DNA of 64,000 nt from NCBI RefSeq assembly GCF_005239225.2, contig NC_133300.1, positions 20,821,584-20,885,583 on the forward strand. The letters run 5' to 3'. The stretch comes from Populus alba. Taxonomy: Eukaryota; Streptophyta; Magnoliopsida; Malpighiales; Salicaceae. The position numbers and the translations under genes were made by a program. Position 1 is the first letter of the stretch. Each line of letters begins with the position of its first letter. The notes under the pieces are model-generated. The model did not search any database and was not told the origin of the DNA. It saw nothing but the letters and a program-made list of their open reading frames with translations. Positions 33,845 through 47,116 of this stretch are shown piece after piece.

Positions 33845-36173
33845 AAAACAATTACCATTGTTTTGTATTTTGTGTTGATGATTGATAGAGGAATTTCCTT
33901 TCCTTTCCGTTTATGGATGTAACTTTAATCAAATAAAATTTCGTGTTTATATTTTATTTTCTTTCCTTTATCTCTTAAAGTTAATTTTTTTGGACCTACA
34001 ACAAGAGTTAATATATTAACAGAAAGAGTGTGATCTGTAGCAAAAATATAATTTATTCTAGATTGAAACACTGGAATTTTGATTTTTCAAAATTTTTGTG
34101 CATTTAAATTACTTGAATGCCCTTTAGAAAACATTTAACTATAATCTAGAAGCATTATTGATTTTTCACTTTTTTAAGACCAATATAATGATGATTGCTG
34201 TTAAATTTAAAATTCTTAAAACAATGCTACAGGGGCTTATTTATCATTTCATTGTGGTTTTTTGTGATAATTATTTGGTCTGATCATTTAATCATTAAAA
34301 TGAAACAAATTAAAAAGTTGTTAACACGTGCAATTCCATCATTTTTTAGCAACGCAAGCAAATGACTCTGGTGGTTGAAGCCACTATTTTGCCACGTCAT
34401 TAGATTCTTCTTGGCATCTCTTTTCTTCCCAAGCAGTATGTGCATGTTGATACCATTGGATTTTGATGCCGGTTTGATTTTATTTTTTCTCCTTATTTTT
34501 TCTCCTTCATCTCGATATGCGCACTGAAAAAAAATCACAATAGCTCTTCAATTTTTTTTCCCTCATATTTAATTTTTATTTTTTTAATTATAATTTTTTA
34601 TTTGAAAAAAATAATTTTAAATTAATTTTTTTTTTCAATTTTATCATTCTTTAATTTTTCAACTCTAGAATTAGTCCTCATTTTTTTAATTTTTTTTTTT
34701 GAGATAATTTACAAAATTTATTTTTTCTTACTATTTCATCTTCATTCACTTTTTTTAGCAGGTTTATCCTCATTTTATTGCTTTGGTTAATTTTTTTAAT
34801 TGATTTTTTCTCAATTTTATCCTTCAATATTAAATTGGTTGAGAATTGAGCTTTTTTTTATTTAAGTTCAAGTATGAAATTTTACGAGTTATGATTTTAA
34901 AAGATTAACAAATTTGCTTAGTTTTTCATATTATTAAATTATTAAACATATTCGGCTTAATAACCCAAGTCTTAGATTTCTTGTACTTTTTTAGAAATTC
35001 TTGCGTTGCCTTAACTATTTTATTCTTGGTTTTGAAAAAATTTTCCTGGTCCACGGCATTGCGCTAGTCACCAATACAGATTTGCTCGAGTCACTTTTTT
35101 AAATTTAAAATCAGCCTTTAATATTTGATTTGACTTTCTAATTTGTTTCAGAATGATTATATGATTTTATCATAATCTTGTACCCTACATCACGAGATTG
35201 TACTAGAATAACTATAGTTGGCCCGAATCAATTTAATGTATCATTATTACAATAATTTTTTAAAAAATATATTGTTCAATGTGACACTATTTAGATATTT
35301 TAAAAGTTTTTAGGCCAATATAAATCAAAATTTTAACTTTCTAATGTCTTTATATTTTTTTTAGACTTGAAAAAATAATTCAACCCTCACCGTATCATGG
35401 ACTAAAAAACTAGCTAGTAACTAACAAAAAGGTGCAATAATGATAAAACTGTATTATATAAGTTGATGGTAAAAGTGTAAAACAACCCCTCCCTCCCCAA
35501 ACAATAGCATTGTAAAAAAAAATAGAAGAAAAAAATTAAAATAAAATCAATAAATGTAGATACCAATTTGTTCATTATTTCTTTAATAGATAGTTGTGGG
35601 GAATAAAGAACAGAGGAGAAAGAAAATAGAGAGAGAAAAAAAAAACTAGATTCAATTTCCTCTCTATGATAGAAAAAAAAATTCTGAAGTTTGAAGAATC
35701 CATGAAGACGGTAAAGAAAACGAGGAGTCAAAGGGTAGTAGATAGCAGAAGACTTGTAATTTTTTATTTACCTTAATTTATTTTAAATATGTGAATATTT
35801 TATGTTAAAATATTTCTGTTGAATAAAATTTTTCAACAAAATCTTCCCTTTAAATGTGAGTGAACTCGGTATTTATTTTGACTTTAAATATACACATTAA
35901 TCATATTAAAACCAATTTCCAATACACATATTTCACATCTTTCTTCCTCTTTTCTCAGCCTTCCACCAAGCACAGTAGCCCAGCACATGCCAAATTAGCT
36001 TCCTAACTGCCGATGAGTAGATCCAAATCTCCACACCAAGATAATATGAAAGATTCATAGTTGAAGACGCCAAGAGAGTTCAAATCTCAGCAACAACAGT
36101 CGAAGCTATTTTCCAACAAGGATTGCTGGATAGAACGCTGATAATTTGGAAGCAAACTGTGGTGAACCGAGAG
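33845..36173. other. Intergenic between CNL and DUF247
   Basis: Very AT-rich with long poly-T and poly-A tracts (34550-34860). No gene recognised. The sequence becomes more balanced from about 35930, where the DUF247 5' leader may begin. Confidence 0.5.
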
Positions 36174-36751
36174 GTAATTGTGTTTTGCTTATTGCTTTAT
36201 GAAAATGCTCTATAAGAAGTGTTAAATCAAAGCTTGAACAACTGATTTTGCTTGTTAAAGTCTTTTGGGAACAAATTAAAGTCTATATTTGAAAAAAGCT
36301 TTAGACCAATTATTGTTATTTCCTCTCTGTATGGTATGATCCTGGTCATTTATATTCACTTTCACATCATTTTTGCATGTTGATTCTTGTCACTTTCATG
36401 ATTCCTAAGTTGTAGCATCTTATCCTCCTGCCCAGCATTTGCTCTGACCCTCTTGCCATTCTTTTTTTTTTTAATTGAGAAAGGGATTGTCTTTGTTGGA
36501 AGACTGTTGTCTGCTATTTGGTGTCAATTTAATTATTTTTGTTGTTGTTGGATTTCCAGCTTCTTGTTTATGAATACATTTGAGATTGTGAAAGCTTCCA
36601 GTTCATGTTATTTCTTGGTTGAAGTTGGATTGCATATGAATTTATTTTGCTACCTATTGTTATGGGAAAGGCACATGCTACCCAAACTAGCTAATGAAGA
36701 ATAAGAGTAAGGTGGGTTAGAAAACTGAAAACAATTTTGATTCTTTGTCAG
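36174..36751 (+). other. Possible 5' UTR intron of the DUF247 gene
   Basis: Donor gag|gtaattg at 36174 and acceptor ttctttgtcag| ending at 36751, about 30 bases before the ATG. Leader introns are common in this family. Inferred from splice-site sequences only. Confidence 0.35.
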
Positions 36752-36781
36752 ATCGATCTCGTTTGGATCAATTTGGGACTT

Positions 36782-38092
36782 ATGGCCAAAGATATAGCTC
36801 AAGGTGCAGATGGTGGTGCTTGGCTGGAGTGCATAAAGCTAGACATTGCAAATTTGCAGTCAACATCCACTCGTTATACCATCTGTAAGGTACCAGACAA
36901 GCTTCGGAATGGGAAAAATGATGCTTACAGTCCTCAAACCATCTCAATCGGACCTCTTCACAATCCAAAGGACAAGCCGAAGGAGAGTCTGAAGGCTATG
37001 CAGGAACATAAATTGTCCTACATGCTATCCCTGCTTGAACGAACACGCAACGAAACAGATGCTTTAGAAGCTTGTGGTAAAGCTACTTTAGATTTGGATG
37101 CAAAAGTTCGTCCTAACTATGAAGAAAAAGTTGAACACTCAGAAACTGAACTTGCCAGAATGTTGTTAGTTGATGGTTGCTTTATACTAGAGCTTTTCAT
37201 AAGATATTATATCAATGACCTCAGACCTGATGATCCCATACTTCTTAATCCTCGGATGATCTCAGTTGTCCGGCGTGATTTGGCACTGCTAGAGAACCAG
37301 ATTCCGTTCATTGTTCTCGAGGAGTTATTTAAGGTAATACAAAACCACAGTGATATTAGTCTACCAGAATTAAATGATCTTGCTATTTCTTTTTTCAAAC
37401 TAGATTGCTCGAGAAAGGGAAGCAAAAGCTGTCATTTGCTTGATCTAATACACAATTGTTACTCACCGGATTCTGCAAGTAAACATGCAACAGCCAAAGG
37501 AGAATGGAAAGTAATGCAATGTGCGACAAAACTCAGTTACAATGGAATTAAGTTTGCTAGATCTGACATTGAAAACAATCACAAGAAAAGGGGAAATGAG
37601 GTTGGAAATGGTAGTAAAAAAGATCTATTTGATTTGAAGTTTGAAAAGGGTACTATGAAAATCCGACAATTGTGTGTTGAGAACTCACTCTTCCAAAACC
37701 TCATTGCTATGGAGCAGTGCTTGCATGGCCGAGAACATTACATGACATCTTATGGGTTACTCATGGATTTCCTTGTTGACTCATCTAAAGACGTCGAGTT
37801 TCTTGTGAACAAGGGCATCATTCCACACAATTTTGGTGATTATGAAGAAGTTGCACATCTCTTTAACAATATCGGTAAGCAGGTTGTGGTGCGAGACTTC
37901 TATTTTGCAGGAACATCCGAGCAGGTGGTTAACTACTGCAAAACGAGCTGGTGGCTCAGATATGTGCAATCCTTGCTCCGTGACTATCTTGCCAATCCCT
38001 GGATGGCTACATCAGTCGTTGCTGCCATTATCCTTCTAGTAGCTACTTTAATACAAACCATCTACTCTGTACTTTCTTATTATCATCGTTGA
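36782..38092 (+). CDS. DUF247 (UPF0481) membrane protein
   Basis: 436-aa protein with the DUF247 layout: IYKVP-like start (TICKVPDKL), YSPQTISIGPLH, EHKLSYMLSLLER, then MLLVDGCFILELFIRY, VRRDLALLENQIPFIVLEELF and near the end GKQVVVRDFYF. A single C-terminal membrane helix (about residues 405-427, MATSVVAAIILLVATLI) precedes a short tail. The length is usual for the family and no frameshift is seen. The ATG at 36782 is the first Met after an in-frame region without one. The molecular function of most DUF247 proteins is unknown. Some grass members act in self-incompatibility and others in stress responses, and nothing here says which applies. Confidence 0.94.
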   Translation: MAKDIAQGADGGAWLECIKLDIANLQSTSTRYTICKVPDKLRNGKNDAYSPQTISIGPLHNPKDKPKESLKAMQEHKLSYMLSLLERTRNETDALEACGKATLDLDAKVRPNYEEKVEHSETELARMLLVDGCFILELFIRYYINDLRPDDPILLNPRMISVVRRDLALLENQIPFIVLEELFKVIQNHSDISLPELNDLAISFFKLDCSRKGSKSCHLLDLIHNCYSPDSASKHATAKGEWKVMQCATKLSYNGIKFARSDIENNHKKRGNEVGNGSKKDLFDLKFEKGTMKIRQLCVENSLFQNLIAMEQCLHGREHYMTSYGLLMDFLVDSSKDVEFLVNKGIIPHNFGDYEEVAHLFNNIGKQVVVRDFYFAGTSEQVVNYCKTSWWLRYVQSLLRDYLANPWMATSVVAAIILLVATLIQTIYSVLSYYHR

Positions 38093-38859
38093 GCCTGGAC
38101 ATGTTATTCATGGCTAGCTCCACCTTTTCCTCTGCAGACTCCATGGTTGTACCTTTATGCTTCCAAACATGTGTTGGTCTTGTCCCTTTAGTCTCTTGCT
38201 GATTTTATTTTATTTTTATCTAAATTTGCCTCTCATGTTATAAATCTAGTATGTTGTCAAGAGTAAATTCATATGTCTGGCATTATCTTCGATACCTTTT
38301 AATTTCCAACTTAATTCACTAATTGCAGCTATTTGTTTATCTTGCTCATAATATTCTTCATCTTGGTTAACATAATAATTTAATTTTATCATTTCATGAT
38401 TTCTCGTTATGCTATTAGATATTAGTCAAACTACAATAAAGTAGCAGTATTATAATATTGTTGATCAATCTAGACAAAACAATACATAAACTTAGCCTCG
38501 GTTTGAGAAATATTATACTTTAGAGAAAAATATAAATCAGAATTTGAAATTTTTTTGAATTGATATAATTTTTAATATAATCTAGTTTTGATGACTAAAC
38601 AACACTTGATAAATTTTTGAGTTGACTTATCTTTATAGTAATAACCTCTCAATCTCTTGACTTTCTTAGATTTAAATTACAAAGTCGATATTAAAAAAAA
38701 AATTATTAAATCCTTTTGAATGCCATAAGTTCATGTAAAGGGTGCTTCATTAAGATACCGTGGAGGAGAATTTAGTTTGATTAATACACAATCCGGTCAT
38801 AAAATACTCTTATTACCGAAAAAAAAAAATCAACTGATCAATCTTATTCATTTTTTTAA
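38093..38859. other. DUF247 3' region and intergenic DNA
   Basis: AT-rich, with no gene recognised. Confidence 0.5.
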
Positions 38860-39340
38860 AATTAATTAAATTATAAAGTATTGCCTATAGTTTTGAGAAA
38901 TATATTAATTAATTTTTCTTTCAAAAAGTAATTATTTAGTTTTTTTTGTTCATTTTTAAAATAGAAAAGGAAGAAAATAAACTGATATTTTGAAAAGATT
39001 AATGAGTAAAGAAAATAACATTTTAAGAAAAAATAATTAAGTAACTAAGCGTGGTAAACAATAATCAAGTGATTAAATAATTAAATTTATAAATAAAAAT
39101 AGTAATTTATTTTTCAAAACTGAAGAAATAATTTACACTTAATAAAGCTAGACATCTGGCCACTTACAGCTTAGGATCCTAAAAAGTTGAAAAAGGGAAA
39201 GTAGACCTGGGCCTATGAAATAATACAAGTTAAAGCCCAAAAGGCAAGCCTTGAGTCCTAAGAAACCCGTTAACTCATCAGAAAAAGCATAGGACAAGCA
39301 CCAGATATATATGAACCCAATACTAGCTGTTACAAATTGG
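38860..39340. repeat. Dispersed repeat, copy 1 (diverged)
   Basis: Collinear with 47390-47880 and 55470-55880. Shared landmarks include gagaaatatattaattaat, a gctagacat motif, a cctgggcctatgaaa block and an aagaaacc(c/a)g block. This copy is the most diverged. No open frame and no clear ends. Confidence 0.65.
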
Positions 39341-41893
39341 AAAAAACGAGAAATAAAGTAATGCTTCAATTTTATAGAAAACATAAGTCTGGAAAAAAAA
39401 AACGGGAATATCATGATTAAATGCAATAATTTTCTATTTAAAAAAATTAAAAGCTATTTTTTTATTTTTTTTTTCAAATTTATAATGAGTTTGAAAAATA
39501 TATTTTAGAGGTTTTCAATAATTTTCCAATACAAGTTTTTCGCTATTTTTCAAATGAAGAAAAACATGAACAATACAATGTTTTTTATTTTATATAAAAT
39601 AATTTTTTAGCGATGTAAAATATTAAATTCTTTTTCTATTTGCATATTTAGTAGTGTAATAAATTTAATTTTCAATGTAAATATAATAAAATTATGTTTA
39701 GCTAACTAATTTTTTAACTTGAATGAAATAGAATTAACTTTATAAAATTAGATTATAATGCAAAAGTAATATGAGTATTATAAACCATGGTTCTGAATTT
39801 TTTTTTTTATGAAAAACAGTTGTAAACTTGTAATTGTGATATATTTTGTATTTGAAAAAATTCATCTTTGTTTTCAACAAATAAATATATTTTTTAATTT
39901 TTCATTGAAAAAGTAAAACTAGAAAAGAAGAAGAAAACTAGTAGGTGCAACAATTGGTTTGATAAAAAAAAAAAGAGCATTCGCCTGACTAGTGGGGAAA
40001 AATTCGAGAAGCTCCTGTGTGTAGATAGGAAACAAATAAAAAAAATCAATGGGCTGTCTTCCGTGGAAAAGGACTAATGGGCCAAGCATAATCAAGTTAG
40101 GAAAATGCAATAAATCAAAACTAATGGATTCTTCTACAAGCAAAATCATGGGCCCTACAAACCCAAAGAGAAACAGTCTCATTCATTGCTCATGATTCAA
40201 TCTCAATACATGATAGAATATCTTCTAAACATAACTGTTCATATTACGAATTTATTCTTCAAAATTTATTAATTTGAATTTTATAAATTCTAGAATGATT
40301 AAAAATTTATATAGTTATTAATTTTAGGACCTATAAAATTAATTAAATTATATACAAGTTGGTCTAAAAATCTACGTTAATTTAAAAAAATAATGTCGAT
40401 GAGTTGAAACTATAAAATATATTAAAAAATTTATAAATAAATTTTTTATAAAAAATAAAAATATATCTGACCCAAGTGATATAACTAACCTACTGCTTCA
40501 TGAGCAATAACTGAACAGTCCTCAGGATCATGCATTAAAATCATCCACTTAACTCTAGAGTTGAAAATGTATAAGTTGATATTGATGTCAGGCGGTGGAA
40601 AAAAAATGTTTTAAAATAAGGTTCGGGTGGTCATATTCCTTCGTAGGATGGTAATTTGCCTCTCTTGAGTAGGTGTTGTCTCAGTCTTGAGTTTTATATT
40701 AAACGGTGGGTTAACCCAAGGTATGTATATATAAAAAAAACAATTTCATATTATTTATTTTTTAAAAAAATTGAAATAACAATTATTTTTTTTAACTTGA
40801 AACAATATCACTTAAGAAAAATAAAAAAATATATATATTCAGATCCCACTTGGATTTAACAGTTGTTTAGATTTCCCTAAATCAATTACATGGCATGATC
40901 GGTCAAAAGATTAACCCACTAATTCTCAAACAGTGGTTTAGCACGTTGGCAAGGCAATAATAATTAATTTCCCAAGTCAAGAAAGCATTTATAAATATCA
41001 CAACTAGCGACAGTACCTAGTCAATTTCCGATTACCACCACCTTCTAGTTCAGCCCTGCTTTTAAATTTTCAACACGATGAATCTTTTAATATCTTTTGT
41101 CAATTTCTACTCATTTTTCATACCGTTTTGAATATTTATATTTCTTATATGTATGATATTTCTCTATCACTTCTCTTCACAGCTTATTTTTTTATGTTAT
41201 CAAGTGTAATTGGGTTTTAGAGATTTTAATTTCAAGATTGGTGGATTGGAACAACTTCGTTATCATATTATATTTAATAATTAAATTTGAAATACGTTTC
41301 AAAGATATTAATTAAGTTTACTTCATTCTCGATTTGTAACACATGCATGGCGTCAACCTTGGAATGTATTCTCCATGAATCAAAATTTCAATGGGCTCGC
41401 TCTCAAGGGAATTACAATGGATGCTTGACAAGAACACTCGTTACCGCTCTCACGTTCCAGCAGAATATCGGCAGCAATGTCACGAGCAAAAGGCAATCCG
41501 TCACCATTATTAACAATCTTTAATGTTGATTAGAAGTAAATGTTAAGGGCTTAATTAGAGGATTTTATTTCTCGTCACCAAAATTACCCATAATTAACAA
41601 TGTCAAAACAATCCTTCTTTTAGTGAATTTTGTTGCCGGTGGAAGCTCAGTTAATTTGTATAGTTTGGCATATTTCCTGTAATTTGTCAAGTAAAAAGTG
41701 ACTCGTAAAATGAGAGTGCTTGATTTTTGCATAACGTTTAATTACACAGAACAGATTGCTTGAACAAGACAGGCACTTAAACAGGTTTCGTGCCCTTTCA
41801 GGGACGCTTCTGACTAGTAGCTAGGTAGGACTCATGCTAATGCAAACAAGCAAGTTACAACATTTGAACTCTATTAATCCTCATGTCACATAC
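39341..41893. other. Intergenic, AT-rich
   Basis: No gene recognised. An open stretch at 41287-41523 (+) and its complement (INGDGLPFARDIAAD on -) has more balanced composition and might be a gene fragment, but I cannot identify it. It lies in the 3' flank of the LRR kinase. Confidence 0.45.
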
Positions 41894-44800
41894 TCACTTC
41901 GAAATCGTCTGGACCCTATAGGGCAAGCTGGAACTTCTAGGAGGGTAGCTGTCCATGCCTTCGAGAAAATTGGCCTTGGTTCGATTCAATACAGCTACAA
42001 CATTGCTGATGTCCATTCTCTCTCTTGGTAAATTTTCTGAACAAAACACTCCTACCTTGCTAATTGACATCAAACACTCCAGGATTTGATGAGCGTCTTT
42101 TCCCTGATCAACTTCTATCACAAGTTTCGGGTCCGCAACGTCAACTACACGGTCAGGTAATGCCATTTTAACATAGTTGTGGAGTTCTATTCCATCTTTA
42201 AACATGCTATCTGTAGGTCTCTTTCCAGTAATCATCTCCAGCAGTAGGATTCCATAGCTGTACACATCCCCCAAAGTTGACACCTCGCTTCCGATGCCAT
42301 ACTCTGCAGTCCATATGTTTGCATGGTTAATTAATCAGGGTTGTTCATGACCTTGCAGGTAAAAGTCAAGAGAAGAATTGTAAATAATGGAATACATAAC
42401 CTTCTAGTGCTGTGTGTTACCTGGAGCTGCGTAGCCAACGGTGCCTTTTAATCCAACAGAGCTTGTCTGATACGAAGCTTCAGAAAGGAACTTTAACAAT
42501 CCAAAGTCCCCAACATGAGCAGTCATATCTCCATCGAGAAGAACATTACTAGGCTTAAGATCACAATGAGAAATAGGCGTTTTGCAATGGTTGTGCAAAT
42601 AGTCGAGCGCATTAGCCACATCAATTGCAATGTTTAACCTCTGAATGAGACTAAGATTTCTTGGCTCATGCACTTCCTGATACAATGTTTGGTTTGGATG
42701 CAACCATTCTTCTAGACTTCCATTGATCATGAACTCATAAACAAGAGCTTTGAAATCATTACCTTGAAGATCAACGCCAGCATATGCACATAATACTTTG
42801 ACAAGATTTCGGTGCCTGATGTTTGTCAAAGCTGCACATTCTCTCATGAAGCTTTTGGAAGCTCCTTCGCGTTGCAAGTTGAATACTTTCACAGCAACAA
42901 TCACTCCATCAGATGCTAGTACTCCCTTATACACAGACCCAAAACTACCAGCACCAATTAAATTTTCAGAAGAGAATCCATTGGTTGCTTGACGGAGGTC
43001 TTTGTAGGCTACTCTTTGGAATGGGATTTCACGTGCCAAATCATTTTTTGTTTTTCTCAATGATTTTTTCAAGCAGCAAAAATATAAAAAAGATGTGATG
43101 AAGATTAATCCAATAAAGCCACAAGGAATTGCGACTATCAATGCCAGCTTGGTAGAAGATTTTGGCTTTGTTGACTTGGATCTGCATTTGGGAAGATTCA
43201 ACTGAAGAATTCCTCCACAAAGATTCTTGTTCCCTGAAATTGAAATCGCACTTGTGTTTTCAAAAACACCGTTCATGGGCACCTCACCTTCAAGGTCATT
43301 AAATGACAGGTCCAAACTCTGCAACAACTTGAAATCTCCCAAAAACTTGGGAATTTGGGCAGTCAAGTTGTTGTGAGAGAGATTAAGATCTTGAAGTGCT
43401 CTCAAAGGTTTCAAAGACTCAGAAATGGGGCCTTGAAAGAAGTTTCCATCCAAATACAAATGTTCCAAACTCTCGCAACTGCCAAGACTTGAGGGAATTT
43501 CCCCTGATAGCCTGTTTTTGGAGATGTCCATGTATCCAAGAGTCACTAACTTGCCCACTTCAAAGGGAAGGGAACCAGTCAACTGATTTTCAGACAGGAC
43601 CAAATACATTGACAAGGATGAAATGCTAAGGACCTCTTTTGGTATGGGACCACTGAGATTGTTTTGGGAGAGAGCCAAGACCAACAAGTTCTGGCAGTTT
43701 CCAAGGCTTGGAGGGATGCTTCCCTGTAGATTATTTTGATCAAAATTAATTTGCATCAACGAGGTGATGTTCCCTAAAGAAGAAGGGATGCTCCCTGATA
43801 ATTTGTTTTCATTAAGAAAGAAATCAGCTAAATTTTGTAATTTACCAATAGAACTTGGTATACTGCCAGTCAAGTGATTTGCCTCTAAACCCAAAGTATC
43901 CAAGCTTACGAGATTTCCAATGCCATCAGGAATGTTTCCTCGGATTTGATTGCTTCCGAATGTCATCTGCTTGAGATTTGTTGAGAAGTTGCTAATTATA
44001 TCAGGCAGCACCCCTCCAAAATTGTTCTCATTTATAGCCAAAGCTTCCAACTTGCTGCTGTTTGAGAGGGTGTAGAGAAAGGACAGGTCATCATCCTCAC
44101 CATTTCCAAGCCCAATTGCTTGCATTGAAAGAACCCTTAGGTTAGGCATGATTGCTAAAGTGGGAACTTTTCCGGTGAATTCATTGTATGAAAGATAAAT
44201 CTCAGTGAATTTTGAGGCATTAAAGAGCGTTGCTGGGAGTTGTCCACTTAATCGATTGCCGTGAATGCCAAGATATTGGAGATTTGGAAGAGTTAGGCCA
44301 AAGTATGGAGGAAGTGTACCATGAAATTGGTTATGAGCCAAAGATAAATGAAGGAGAGAAGAAATATTGTATAAGGAGAGAGGGATTGTACCACTCAGAT
44401 TATTTGAGCCAAGTGAAAAGAAGCTTAATGTTTTCAGTTTCCCAATACCACTGGGAATACCTCCTTGTAAATTATTAAGTGCTCCATCAATTTCAATGAT
44501 AGATGAAAGATTTTCGAAAGAGGGGGGTATCTTGCCACCTAGATTGTTTTTTCTAAAACTAAATACCTGCAGCTTTGATAACGATCCAAGTCCTGCAGGA
44601 AGGTTGCCAGTAAGATTGTTTCCCTCTAAATTAAGGCTCAGGAGGTTCGAGCAATGAGAGATGTTGGCCGGGATTTCACCGGTGAACGAGTTATTCCCGA
44701 GAATCAGTGTCTGTAGCCGAACCAAACGATCTATTTCTTGGGGGATAGTATTGGTGAAACTGTTGTTTTCCAATCTTAGCAGCCTAAGAAAACTCAAGTT

Positions 44801-45073
44801 CCCAATGGAGGGAGATAGGCTGCCCACCAGTTGGCTGGAGTGGAGGTCAAGCTCTATGACTCTTTGATGCCGTCTTCCACATGTTACTCCTGACCACTGG
44901 CAGAGGGGCAAGGATTCATTCCACGAGCTTAGTTTTTCAGGGGGGTCTGAGATTTGAGCCTTGAAAGCTAGTAGCGAGAGCTTGTCTATCTCGCTTTCTC
45001 CTCTAGCTAATGAGATGGAGAAAGAGTGGTGAATTACTTGCAAGAAAAGAAACCACAAAATGCATGAACTCAT
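41894..45073 (-). CDS. LRR-XII receptor kinase (EFR/Xa21-like), two exons
   Basis: Surface immune-type receptor of 1020 aa. Exon 1 is 45073-42421 and exon 2 is 42303-41894. The intron splits codon 885 (GYAAP|EYG) with GT/AG ends, the conserved position in this subfamily. A signal peptide (MSSCILWFLFLQVIHHSFSI) leads into an LRR-NT cap (CQWSGVTCGRR) and about 20 extracellular LRRs of the GxIPxxLGNLxxL type. A membrane helix lies near residues 643-666. The kinase has a Gly loop GAGSFGSVYKG (about 705), VAVKVF, a catalytic HCDLKPSNVLL (about 834) and GDFGLLK. Cys in place of Arg before the catalytic Asp makes it a non-RD kinase, the hallmark of pattern-recognition receptors such as FLS2, EFR and Xa21. 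The ATG at 45073 is chosen; the frame is open seven codons further upstream but without an ATG. The ligand is unknown. Confidence 0.96.
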
Positions 45074-46746
45074 GCTTGAAAGCTTCAGTTTCAATGGGGT
45101 CCTAGAGGTTTAAGTTGAGATGAAAGGGCTTGCTGTGATTCTCTGTGGATGAAACAACATTATAAGAAAGGAACGGATGCGATCCTTGAGATGCATTCAG
45201 ACGCAAATTGTACCTTCTTCGGATTCATCAACAAACACTTGACCCCACACTGGCTTTAAGTCAAGTTAGATAAGGTTTAATTAGTTCGAGAAAATTAATG
45301 TTAATGACTTTCCATCTTCATAACCACTTGAAGATGTTTTCGGACGTCAGCCATGACATCGAAAAGGGTCCAAATTTCAAAGTCGATAAGATGGTTCCTC
45401 CCATTGATTTTTTTTTACAGAGACTATTCTTTTCTCACCGTGGAAAGTAAACCTTTGACCGTGCTGTCGTACGTAAATGTAATTGCGTCTATTCTTTTCT
45501 CATCGTGGAAAGTAAAGCCTTTGACCGTGCTGTCGTAATTGCATCCTTATGGCCTATGGGGTTTGTTGGCTGTGCTTTTTGACATTTATTTTTCACAGCG
45601 TATCTTAAGAAATTAGTTTGTCTAGTGATTTATCTTCGGCAGTTTCCATCATTCCTTTTCCTCATTTATTGTTCTTTTGCTCTAGTTTTGTTGGCTACCT
45701 TGCAATTATAAAAGATCTTGCTCAAGCTCCTACCCTGCGCTTCCCCCCCTTTCCTTTGGTTAGACAAACTCTTCACTTCTTGTAAAGTAGATCAACTTTT
45801 CGATCTAGTCGTTCAAAACTCTTTTTATGGCTTATTTGTTTATGTATTTTTCAATTTATTCCATCAAGTGTAGATATCATGTTTCATTTATTTTCTTAAT
45901 TAAAAGAAGTTTATAGCACTAGAAAACACGTCTAGAATTCTATCACCTTTTCCCCTTACACTAGAAATTAATTTAGAATCCTGTCCTGATATAAATTGTT
46001 TGGCACTACTCCAATGGGAAAGTATTTTTAAATTTTTTTTATTTTAAATTAATATTTTTTTTTATGTTTTCAGATCATTTTAATGTATTAATATCAAAAA
46101 TAATTTTTTAAAAAATAAAAATATATATTATTTTAATTTATTTTAAAATGAAAAGCATTTATTACCACTCTTAAATATTTAGGTATATTTGACACTCTTG
46201 ATCATTGATATACTTACCCTTTTGGAAGTATATAATGTATAATTTATTATTTTCTTCCTTTATAATATAATGGAAATAATAACTAATATGTATCTTTTCT
46301 TTCCAAATAATATTATCTTAGCCATTATAAATATTTCAAGTAAACGATCTCATCTTGCAAGCGCTGAAAACATTTTAAATTTCCAAGCATCAAATCACTC
46401 ACCAACCTCTAGAGATTAGAATATTTAGGCCGGCATTGACTTTTTGTGATGGAGAAAATATTGTTCATGGAGACTCTGCAGTCTTGAATACTTGATGTAC
46501 AGTATCTGGCCTCTTAATCTGCGTGCAGCTTCTTGTTCAAAAACACATCCTCGTCATGTCAAGAGGACTACTACTATGCTTGTGAAAGAGAATAGAATAC
46601 TTAGTGAACTATTTACAGTAAAATTAATTAACAATCTTGAGAGATTCAAAGAAATAATTCACATCTTGTTTCAGATAACATATTCTTTGATGAAAACGAA
46701 AAGAAGAGCAACAAGCACAGGAATTCAAGGCACAGCCTTGCTAAGA
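45074..46746. other. Upstream region of the LRR kinase and intergenic DNA
   Basis: The first few hundred bases contain the kinase promoter (read on -). An AT-rich dispersed repeat lies at about 46015-46165. A 95-codon frame at 46492-46779 has no recognised motif. Confidence 0.5.
45424..45537. repeat. Direct repeat, period 65 bp, two copies
   Basis: ctattcttttctcaccgtgg at 45424 recurs with one change at 45489, and both continue through gaccgtgctgtcgta. Unit length 65 bp with about 48 bp conserved. It lies about 350-460 bp upstream of the receptor kinase start. Confidence 0.85.
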
Positions 46747-47060
46747 ACAGTAATGATTAAAATCTTGAGTTTTCTTTGAATCCATTAATTTTGTTTGTGT
46801 TTTCTTTTTGTTCCTGTGGGAATGTAAATGATCATCACTTCATGTAATTTCAGCAGAGTTCAAGCCCAGAAAATAAGTTTGCTTTTATCCACTGGTTGCA
46901 ATGATATTTAATAACAATTAACAAGCTTAAATTCCCTCTTCAGTCTCCTAGCTAAGAAAGGCGTGTGCTTGCTCCTTAATGTCTTGGCAAGAAGAAAGGG
47001 GTTTAGGGTTCCTATTTCTTTTCTTGCTCTAGAAAATCTGAGTTCGAAGAGAATTTAGTA

Positions 47061-47116
<56 letters not shown>

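Noticed and set aside
42798..44867. Several plus-strand frames of 60-96 codons
   Set aside because: All are antisense to the LRR receptor kinase exon 1.
46492..46779. 95-codon plus-strand frame
   Set aside because: No recognised motif, composition like its surroundings, and its end runs into the duplicated non-coding segment.
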